From Zoogloeaceae bacterium (lineage in GTDB: Bacteria > Pseudomonadota > Gammaproteobacteria > Burkholderiales > Rhodocyclaceae), in assembly GCA_031259605.1 (NCBI GenBank), contig JAIRLE010000066.1, forward strand, positions 1 through 14,469: a stretch of DNA of 14,469 nucleotides. Direction: 5' to 3'. The notes beneath the pieces are model-generated. The model was not told the origin of the DNA. It saw only the letters and a list, made by a program, of their open reading frames with translations, and searched no databases. Below are positions 7,121 through 13,066 of the stretch, one piece after another (within the stretch, counting starts at the first letter, position 1; each line of letters begins with the position of its first letter). A program made the position numbers and the translations under genes.

Positions 7121-8005
7121 ATGAACCCTTTGTCATTATCTCGCTCAATCCTGATTTTTTCCGTCTGGGCCGCAGGCTGGGCCATGGCGTCCACAGTTAC
7201 CGCGCAGGAAGGAAACGCGGAGGAAGCGGCCGATAAAACGGCGGCGATCATCGCCAGCCTGAATTGGGTGGAAGGCCCGAAGACGGTCAATGTGGGGCCG
7301 GTGGCGACCTTCGACGTGCCTGCGGGCTTCTCTTTCCTGGATGCCGCGGATACCCGTACCTTCCTGGAAGACGTCACCCAGAACCCCGCCAGCGGCCAGG
7401 AATACTTTTTTGGCCCGGACAATGGCGACTGGTGGGCGACCTTTGAATACTCGGACACCGGTCACGTCAAGGACGACGAAAAAATCGACGCCGACGCGCT
7501 GATCAAATCCATGCGCGAAAACCAGGACGAAGGCAACAAGGAACGTGCCAGTAAAGGCTGGCCGCAGTTGTTGAACCTAGGCTGGAAACAAGCGCCGTTT
7601 TACGATCCGAAGACCAGGCGCCTAGAATGGGCGCTGTCCTTCATCACTTCCGACGACAAGCAGGAGGGCGTCAATTATGAAACCCGCCTTCTGGGGCGAC
7701 TGGGCGTCACTTCGGCAACCCTCGTGGTCTCGCCGGAAAAACTGGCGACCGCCTTGCCGGAATTCAAGAAGGTGGTAGACGGCTACAAGTTCGTGGAAGG
7801 CCAGCGTTACAGCGAATACAAGGAAGGCGACAAGGTGGCCAAATACGGCCTGGCCGCGCTCATCGCCGGGGGCGCGGCCGCCGCGCTGCTCAAGTCGGGC
7901 CTGTTGGCGAAATACTGGAAATTGCTGGTCGTCGGCGTGCTGGCGGCATTTGCGGCCATCGGCAGTTTTTTCAAGCGCATCTTCCAGCGCAAGAAACCGG
8001 AATAA
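7121..8005 (+). CDS. DUF2167 membrane-anchored protein
   Basis: A 294-aa protein that I recognise as DUF2167, a family of uncharacterised membrane-anchored proteins. Residues 1-28 form a likely signal peptide. A soluble, presumably periplasmic domain covers about 30-235, with family-typical stretches HVKDDEKIDADALI and GWPQLLNLGW. Two closely spaced hydrophobic segments lie near 241-258 and 264-286, followed by a basic tail. The ATG at 7121 has a good ribosome site (AGGA about 8 nt upstream). Its function is unknown. It sits between mgtE and an unrecognised membrane protein with short gaps on both sides (23 and 17 bp), which suggests an operon. Confidence 0.85.
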   Translation: MNPLSLSRSILIFSVWAAGWAMASTVTAQEGNAEEAADKTAAIIASLNWVEGPKTVNVGPVATFDVPAGFSFLDAADTRTFLEDVTQNPASGQEYFFGPDNGDWWATFEYSDTGHVKDDEKIDADALIKSMRENQDEGNKERASKGWPQLLNLGWKQAPFYDPKTRRLEWALSFITSDDKQEGVNYETRLLGRLGVTSATLVVSPEKLATALPEFKKVVDGYKFVEGQRYSEYKEGDKVAKYGLAALIAGGAAAALLKSGLLAKYWKLLVVGVLAAFAAIGSFFKRIFQRKKPE

Positions 8006-8022
8006 GCCGGAGCCTTCACAGC

Positions 8023-8793
8023 GTGTACGTTCCGGCGGAGGGACAACTGATCGTCGTGATTTTCCTGTTGTACCTCTATGACTGCATCGTGCTGGCGTAT
8101 CGCAACGAGGTCGTGGCGCATCGCCTTCCTTCGGGTTACCGGGTGATATTCCCACGTAACAACGCCACCTTCGGCAGGCGCCTGCTGATCCGTCTGCCGC
8201 TGGTGACGCCGTTTTACCCCGCCTACCGGCTTACCTGGTCGCCGTATCCGCCGCCAGAAGGCGGCGCGACGCCGGACGCGGCAACGCGGCTTGAGGCGTT
8301 TCGCGCGCGGGACACGGCGCTCTCCTCCCGGCTGCTGCCAGGAACGCTGTTGCTGGCGCCGGGCATTTTGCTGCTCATGCCGCTGGGACTGTGTTTTTTG
8401 CCCATCCTGTACGTTCTGGCGTTGTTGCCGTTCATTTACCTGCTCATCCTTTTTCAGTTGTACCAGTTTGCCCGGTTTCACGCAGACTACCCGCTTTCGC
8501 GCGAAAAACTCTGGCTGCTGGCGGTGGAAAGCCTCATCTGTCCGCCCTGCGCCATCAATCTTGTCCGCAAGATCTCCCTCCATCTGCCGGTACCCATCGA
8601 TCTCGTCGTCTTCGCGGAAAACCTGCTGCCGCCGGAAACGCGCCAGTCCGTCCTCCGCAGCGTAGCCGAACGCATCGAGGAAAACCTGCTTTTTGTGGAA
8701 GACCCGGACGCGCCCCAGGCCAAACAAGCACAAGACTACGCGGCACAACTGCGAGCGGGGACGGAAGACAGAATTGTGATCCGTAATCCGTAA
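8023..8793 (+). CDS. Hypothetical membrane protein
   Basis: I do not recognise this 256-aa protein. The start is a GTG, 17 bp after the DUF2167 stop, with GGAG 10 nt upstream. One hydrophobic segment lies at about 8-27 and a long hydrophobic hairpin at about 104-148 (LLPGTLLLAPGILLLMPLGL and onwards), so two to three membrane passes are likely. The rest is basic to mixed, and the last ~60 residues are soluble and charged. Codon use and GC match the neighbours and the competing frames are poorer, so I think the gene is real. Close linkage suggests a shared role with the DUF2167 protein. Confidence 0.7.
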   Translation: MYVPAEGQLIVVIFLLYLYDCIVLAYRNEVVAHRLPSGYRVIFPRNNATFGRRLLIRLPLVTPFYPAYRLTWSPYPPPEGGATPDAATRLEAFRARDTALSSRLLPGTLLLAPGILLLMPLGLCFLPILYVLALLPFIYLLILFQLYQFARFHADYPLSREKLWLLAVESLICPPCAINLVRKISLHLPVPIDLVVFAENLLPPETRQSVLRSVAERIEENLLFVEDPDAPQAKQAQDYAAQLRAGTEDRIVIRNP

Positions 8794-8808
8794 TCGGAAA
8801 GGAGCGCG

Positions 8809-8825
8809 TCGTGCCAGGCGCACGA
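8809..8825. repeat. Short hairpin after the 8023-8793 gene
   Basis: TCGTGC and GCACGA form a 6-bp stem with the loop CAGGC, 16 bp after the stop codon. There is no T-run, so it is at most a weak or Rho-assisted terminator. Confidence 0.35.
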
Positions 8826-8831
8826 TCACCG

Positions 8832-8952
8832 AGAACCTGTTCATGATCTCGGATTGTCGCGGGAAGCGCCTGGTTTTCCTTCTCCCCCTTCAGAGGGAGA
8901 AGGTGCCCGGAGGGCGGATGAGGGAAACCCATGGAGACGATGAACAGGTTCT
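8832..8952. repeat. Nested inverted repeats between convergent genes, with palindrome copy 3
   Basis: The outer arms AGAACCTGTTCAT (8832-8844) and ATGAACAGGTTCT (8940-8952) are perfect 13-bp complements; after 2 mismatched bases the pairing continues for 4 more (TCTC/GAGA). Between them lies the third extragenic palindrome, CCTTCTCCC (8878-8886) and GGGAGAAGG (8895-8903). It is followed by the familiar GGATGAGGG motif near 8916-8924. The element fills most of the 199-bp gap between converging genes. It could fold into one large hairpin and end transcription from both sides, or it may be a small non-coding mobile repeat. Confidence 0.6.
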
Positions 8953-8992
8953 GGACACCGGCTACAAAGCACGCACAGCGCGCTGCCTTCTG

Positions 8993-10177
8993 CTACTGCC
9001 CGCCCAGCATTTTTCCCAGGGATTCGCCCAGTTTGCCGATATCCTTGCCCGCATTGCCCAAGCCCTTGGCCAGGCTTCCCGCGTTGATGCCCAGCGCGCC
9101 CATCAGGCCGATGCCGATTTCGCGCGCGATGCTCTCGTTCAAGGAAAATCCAGGGTTGTCGACATTGCCGGAAAGGATGAACTTGACATCGATGCGATCC
9201 TTGCCGCCCTTCAGCACGGCGACAACCAGGTTACGCGGCATTCCCATGAAGGCGTTGCCGTTGTTGCTCAGTTCGAGGCGACGCAGGCTGAGCGCGCCGG
9301 GGCCATGCAGATGGCCTTTTTTCACCACGCTGTGTACTTCCATGTCCAGCAGGCCGCTCCGGATGCCGACATCGCTCGCTTTCACCAGATAAGCCTGCAA
9401 GACGGTGAGGTCGACGCCCTGTAGCCGGGTCTGGATGTCGGAATCCTTGCTGGCGAGTTCGATTTTGCCCTCGACGCTGATTTTTCCGTCCTGTGCTCTG
9501 CCCTTGAGAGTACCGGTCAGCTTGAGGCGGCTTTCTCCCGTCAGTTCGGGCAAGCGCAAGCGATCAAGGCTGAAATTCAGGTCTTCCAGCGTGATTTTGA
9601 TCGGTGTCCGGCGAACGCTGGCGTCGAAGAAATCAATGCTGCTCTCCACGATTTCAATACGCTCAATCTCAAGTTTCTGGCCGCCCGCATCGGCTGCGCA
9701 GGGTTGGGAATGCGAGCGACGCAAGGCAGCAGAACGCGCGGGATCGGGGCGACGGGTGGTTACGGTTCTTTCGGTCAGCGTGGGAAGCAAGCGCAGACGG
9801 CCATCACGCTCGCGTAAAAGAGAAAGATACGCGCCCTCGACACGAATGTTCTTCAGGACGATGCGCCCGCTCAACAAACTGGCAAGCGAAGGCGTAATGA
9901 CAAGACGCTCGGCGCGCAAAAAGTCCCCGGCAGGCCAAACGGCCTTGCCTTCAGTCTTGGGCGCGGGCAGACGAATGCCGATGACCTCCACGCTGGTCAG
10001 TCCAATCTTCAGTTCGCGAATTTCAGCCTCCGCCCCCAACGCAGCGATGACTTCCCCCTTCAGCACACGCACGGCAACCTGGAAGGCAATGACGACAACC
10101 AGAAGGAGCAGGACGAGCGAAATGCCAAGAATCTTGGGCCAGCGGCGGGAAGGAGGAGAAGATGTGCGTTCAGACAT
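8993..10177 (-). CDS. DUF748 / AsmA-like protein
   Basis: A 394-aa protein anchored by one N-terminal membrane segment (about 14-36) after a short basic, Ser/Pro-rich cytoplasmic tail. The rest, presumably periplasmic, has the beta-rich repeats of the DUF748/AsmA group, for example SGRIVLKNIRVEGAYLSLLR and the region around LEIERIEIVESSIDFFD. Proteins of the AsmA class are linked to phospholipid traffic and outer-membrane assembly; whether that applies here is inference. A low-complexity Arg/Ser-rich linker lies near residues 140-165, and the C-terminus is a Gly-rich amphipathic tail. The ATG at 10177 has no strong ribosome site, but no other start precedes the membrane segment. It begins 20 bp after the response regulator gene, so the two are very likely one operon. 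Confidence 0.8.
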   Translation of the reverse strand: MSERTSSPPSRRWPKILGISLVLLLLVVVIAFQVAVRVLKGEVIAALGAEAEIRELKIGLTSVEVIGIRLPAPKTEGKAVWPAGDFLRAERLVITPSLASLLSGRIVLKNIRVEGAYLSLLRERDGRLRLLPTLTERTVTTRRPDPARSAALRRSHSQPCAADAGGQKLEIERIEIVESSIDFFDASVRRTPIKITLEDLNFSLDRLRLPELTGESRLKLTGTLKGRAQDGKISVEGKIELASKDSDIQTRLQGVDLTVLQAYLVKASDVGIRSGLLDMEVHSVVKKGHLHGPGALSLRRLELSNNGNAFMGMPRNLVVAVLKGGKDRIDVKFILSGNVDNPGFSLNESIAREIGIGLMGALGINAGSLAKGLGNAGKDIGKLGESLGKMLGGQ

Positions 10178-10197
10178 GACAATGGCGAAAAGAAAAT

Positions 10198-11319
10198 TTA
10201 TCGGGAAGCGGCGCGTTCGGCCAGTTTCTGGCAGACTTCGGCAAGGCGCATGTCGACGCCCGATTCCTGTTGCAGCAACAACAGGAACGGCAGCAGGCGT
10301 TCGCTCAAGGGCAGCAATTGCTGGCGCACGCTTTCGCTTTTCTGCGCGAACAGAAACTCCAGCGCCTGTTCAATGCCCAGCGAGGGCGCCACGGGTTCGG
10401 CGGTTTCCCGAACGTTGCATTTCACGCAATTGCCGCCGCTACTGACCGCCAGATCCAGGCGTTCGCACGCCAGATCGATAAGCGCGCCCGCTGAAGTTAC
10501 CTGGTCGCTCAAGACGCTGGCAATGCCGATGCTCATGCTCAAATCCAGGCGCTTGCCGCCAGATGTGATGACGGCAGCGGAAACGGCGCGGCGCAGGCGC
10601 TCCGCGAAGACCAGGCAGGTTTCCGGCGACGTGCCGGGACTGATGATGGCAAAACGCCCTGGCGAAAAATGCCCGATGCTGTCCTCGCGGCGTACCTTGT
10701 CCGCCACCTGGCGCGCGAATTTCAGGCAGATTTCCCCCGCCTTGCGTTCGCCGAGCTGTTCGGTCAGGCGCGCGAAGTTATCGAAGCCAATGAGCATCAG
10801 GCTGGCGTCCGCGTGATGACGCAAAGCGTGCGAGAGCGCCTGCGCGCTCTGCAATTCGATGTAGCGCCGGGTAAAAAGCCCGCTGTCTGGGTCCTGGGTT
10901 TGGTGGACGCGGGCGTCTTCCAGGCTTTGCCGGGTATCGACAAACTGCAACAGGTTGCCCAGCCGGGTTTTCAGTTCCGTGGCGCTGATGCCCTTGGTGA
11001 TGAAGTCGGAAACCCCCATCCGTTCCGCTCTCTCCATGGTTTCCTGATCATCGTCGCCGGAAATCAACACGAAGGGAATGTCCTGCAAGCGCTTCAACTT
11101 GCAGCCGCGCAGCCGTTCCAGCAGGCCGAAGCCATCCAGCACCGGCATTTGCAAATCCGAAATGACCGCCTCGATGCTGTGATCCAGCACCAGGGTCTGC
11201 CAGGCCTGCTCTCCATTCCCCTCTTCCCGGGTATCGTATACGCCCTTCAGGTGCCGGATCAGTGAGGCGCGCACCATGCGGGAATCATCGACAATCAGGA
11301 TGCGGCGCAGTTCGGACAC
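10198..11319 (-). CDS. Response regulator with degenerate GGDEF output domain
   Basis: A 373-aa cytoplasmic regulator. The receiver domain (about 5-125) has D11/D12, phospho-acceptor D55, S87 and K109, so phosphorylation is expected. The second domain (about 140-305) has the GGDEF fold, but the active-site motif reads SPGRF (219-223). The I-site-type RxxD (R210 to D213) is kept at the normal five-residue spacing. It should not make c-di-GMP but might bind it. A C-terminal helical extension (about 310-373) resembles no domain I know. The start is a GTG with a strong AAGGAG 8 nt upstream. No histidine kinase gene is adjacent; the next gene in the operon encodes the DUF748 protein. Its partner kinase and output are unknown. 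Confidence 0.88.
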   Translation of the reverse strand: MSELRRILIVDDSRMVRASLIRHLKGVYDTREEGNGEQAWQTLVLDHSIEAVISDLQMPVLDGFGLLERLRGCKLKRLQDIPFVLISGDDDQETMERAERMGVSDFITKGISATELKTRLGNLLQFVDTRQSLEDARVHQTQDPDSGLFTRRYIELQSAQALSHALRHHADASLMLIGFDNFARLTEQLGERKAGEICLKFARQVADKVRREDSIGHFSPGRFAIISPGTSPETCLVFAERLRRAVSAAVITSGGKRLDLSMSIGIASVLSDQVTSAGALIDLACERLDLAVSSGGNCVKCNVRETAEPVAPSLGIEQALEFLFAQKSESVRQQLLPLSERLLPFLLLLQQESGVDMRLAEVCQKLAERAASR

Positions 11320-11327
11320 GCAAAATT

Positions 11328-11333
11328 CTCCTT
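11328..11333 (-). promoter_or_regulatory. Strong ribosome binding site deciding a GTG start
   Basis: AAGGAG on the minus strand stands 8 nt before the GTG at 11319. It supports this non-ATG start for the response regulator. Confidence 0.7.
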
Positions 11334-11351
11334 CCGGAAAATGGGATATGG

Positions 11352-11380
11352 TTTACAAAACATGAAGTCTCGCCTAGATT
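11352..11380 (+). promoter_or_regulatory. Sigma-70 promoter of the NlpC/P60 gene, probably leaderless
   Basis: The -35 TTTACA (11352-11357) and -10 TAGATT (11375-11380) are 17 bp apart. The -35 has one mismatch to consensus and the -10 has two. Only 7 bases lie between the -10 box and the ATG at 11388, so transcription should begin at or right before the start codon. No ribosome site is visible ahead of that ATG, which fits a leaderless mRNA. Confidence 0.6.
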
Positions 11381-11387
11381 GTGACCC

Positions 11388-11912
11388 ATGTTCAAGTCTT
11401 GCAAAACCTTTCTGTTCATTTTTTCCGTTTCCGCGTCCGTCATTTTTCCGTCTTCCGCCCTTGCGGAAGACGTGACGCGGCACGATGCGGAAGAGTCACT
11501 GTTCGCACGTTACTCCAATACCACTCAGGATGTCATCCTGAAAGCGTTGGAACTTGTCGGCGTGCGCTACCGCATGGGCGGCGACGATCCGCTTGTCGGG
11601 CTGGATTGCAGCAGTTTCGTGCGCCTGGTCTATCGGGACGCCATCGATCTGGTGTTGCCGCGTACTGCCCACGAACAATCGCGCATGGGCGCGGAAGTCG
11701 CGAAGCGAACCGAATTGAAACCCGGCGATCTGGTGTTCTTCAATACCGCGCGCCGCGCTTTCTCGCATGTCGGCATCTATCTGGGCGACAACTATTTTCT
11801 TCACGCCCCCAGCTCCGGCGGCACAGTGCGCGTGGAAAGCATGCAGAAGCGCTACTGGCTGACCCGTTACAACGGCGCGCGGCGGCTGATTGCCGGCAAG
11901 CGCCCGGATTGA
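11388..11912 (+). CDS. NlpC/P60 family cell-wall endopeptidase
   Basis: A 174-aa exported cysteine peptidase that probably cuts peptide stems of peptidoglycan in the periplasm. Residues 1-26 are a signal peptide ending in ALA before EDV. The mature part is a single NlpC/P60 domain with catalytic Cys74 in GLDCSSFVRLVY, His127 in FSHVGIYLGD and the third polar residue His139 in FLHAPSSGG. No SH3 or LysM targeting domain is present, so it is the short form of the family. A competing longer frame starting at 11381 (GTG) is just the aat frame running backwards through this gene and is rejected. It is followed 29 bp later by aat. Confidence 0.9.
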   Translation: MFKSCKTFLFIFSVSASVIFPSSALAEDVTRHDAEESLFARYSNTTQDVILKALELVGVRYRMGGDDPLVGLDCSSFVRLVYRDAIDLVLPRTAHEQSRMGAEVAKRTELKPGDLVFFNTARRAFSHVGIYLGDNYFLHAPSSGGTVRVESMQKRYWLTRYNGARRLIAGKRPD

Positions 11913-11941
11913 CCGTTTCGCCACGCATCTGCCCGCATTTC

Positions 11942-12673
11942 ATGATCCCCTGGCTGGAAGCGCGGGACGCCTTCCCTCCCCTTGGCACCGCGCAGCCGAA
12001 CGGGCTTTTGGCGGCAAGCGGGGAATTGACGCCTTCCCGCTTGCTCGACGCCTATCGCCAAGGGATTTTCCCGTGGTTTTCCGCGGGCGACCCGGTGCTC
12101 TGGTGGAGTCCCGACCCGCGCACGGTACTCTTTCCCGCCGAATTCCGGCTATCCCGCTCCTTGAACAAGACCCTGCGACGCGGCGGCTTTTGCGTGCGGC
12201 TGGATACGGCCTTTTCAAGGGTGATGGCGTCCTGCGCCAATGTCCCGCGCCCAGGGCAGGACGGCACCTGGATCACCGCCGACATCCAATCCGCCTACGG
12301 CGCGCTGCACCAGGCGGGTTGGGCGCACAGCGTGGAAACCTGGCGCATGGAGGCGAACGGTGAAAAAACCCTGATTGGCGGGCTTTACGGCGTGGCCATC
12401 GGACGCATGTTCTATGGCGAATCCATGTTCGCCCATTGCGCGGACGCCTCCAAAATCGCCCTCGCGCATCTCATCCGTTACCTGCGCCAGCATGAATTCG
12501 GGCTACTGGATTGCCAGGTGCGTACCCGACACCTGCTTTCCCTGGGCGCGAGGGAAATCCCGCGCGCGGAATTCATCAAGCATCTGTCGCGCCTGACCGC
12601 CAACGCCGCGCCGCCCGGCCTCTGGCCCAAAGATGGCGCAGCGCGACCCTGGCAGGATGTGGAAGCAAAATGA
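11942..12673 (+). CDS. aat: Leucyl/phenylalanyl-tRNA--protein transferase
   Basis: Aat transfers Leu or Phe from tRNA to proteins with N-terminal Arg or Lys, marking them for ClpS/ClpAP degradation. The 243-aa length matches the family (E. coli 234). Family motifs in order: GLLAASG (21-27), YRQGIFPWF (38-46), PVLWWSPDPR (51-60), HSVETWR (129-135), LIGGLYGVAIGRMFYGESMF (144-163), then LLDCQVRTRHLLSLGA. I chose the ATG at 11942 because MIPWL is the usual N-terminus of this enzyme in related bacteria. The same frame is open back to 11381, but that part overlaps the NlpC/P60 gene. No clear ribosome site is visible. The stop overlaps the start of the bpt remnant by 4 nt (ATGA). Confidence 0.93.
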   Translation: MIPWLEARDAFPPLGTAQPNGLLAASGELTPSRLLDAYRQGIFPWFSAGDPVLWWSPDPRTVLFPAEFRLSRSLNKTLRRGGFCVRLDTAFSRVMASCANVPRPGQDGTWITADIQSAYGALHQAGWAHSVETWRMEANGEKTLIGGLYGVAIGRMFYGESMFAHCADASKIALAHLIRYLRQHEFGLLDCQVRTRHLLSLGAREIPRAEFIKHLSRLTANAAPPGLWPKDGAARPWQDVEAK

Positions 12674-12979
12674 GCAACGCGCATCCTCTGCCTGCCGACT
12701 TGCGGTTTTACTGCACCGCGCCCCATGCATGCAGCTATCTGCCGACGCGGAGCGCGCGTTCGCAAGTGGCGGCGCATCCAATCGATCGGGAGGCGTACCG
12801 CCAGTTGCTGCGCCCAGGGTTTCGCCGCAGCGGGCTGTTCGTCTACCGACCGCGACAACTGCCGCGCCTGCATCCCCGTGCGCCTGCCCGTGGAACGGCT
12901 GGCATTGACGCGCAGCCAGCGGCGGGAAAAGCAAAAGGCAAAAACAAAATGTTTGCTTGCGGGCGGACGGGCTGTTTAG
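12670..12979 (+). pseudogene. bpt: Remnant of aspartate/glutamate leucyltransferase Bpt
   Basis: Bpt adds Leu to proteins with N-terminal Asp or Glu. The first 61 codons are a clean Bpt N-terminus (LRFYCTAPHACSYLPTRSARS, then GFRRSGLFVYRP). At 12852/12853 the frame breaks: the continuation DNCRACIPVRLPVERLALT is in another frame. The spacing suggests about 5 bases are missing there, taking with them the first Cys of the Cys-rich motif. Similarity to Bpt stops near 12925, after SQRR, at about codon 85 of a ~245-codon enzyme. The rest is gone, and the shifted frame ends at a TAG at 12977. The ATGA overlap with aat shows the original operon. No functional enzyme can be made. Confidence 0.85.
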
Positions 12980-12982
12980 AAT
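12953..12982 (+). promoter_or_regulatory. Candidate promoter of the CoA-transferase gene
   Basis: TTGCTT (12953-12958) and TAGAAT (12977-12982) are 18 bp apart. The -10 hexamer is the same one seen at mgtE and creB. It lies right after the point where bpt similarity ends. The predicted transcript has a leader of roughly 75-80 nt before the ATG at 13067. Confidence 0.5.
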
Positions 12983-13066
12983 TCGGGGCGCGGGCTGCCG
13001 CGGCTTCAATGTCCGCGCCTGTGGCGGCCGCCTCCTTCTTTTCACTCAATCCAGCAGGAAAGCGCA

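Noticed and set aside
9660..9745. Possible small insertion within the DUF748 gene (Arg/Ser/Cys-rich linker).
   Set aside because: The frame is uninterrupted and no flanking repeats are visible; a variable linker is the simpler reading.
11381..12673. A 430-codon frame starting at a GTG before the NlpC/P60 gene and ending with aat.
   Set aside because: The first 187 codons overlap the well-supported NlpC/P60 gene in another frame and show no protein-like features; aat itself starts at 11942 with its usual MIPWL.
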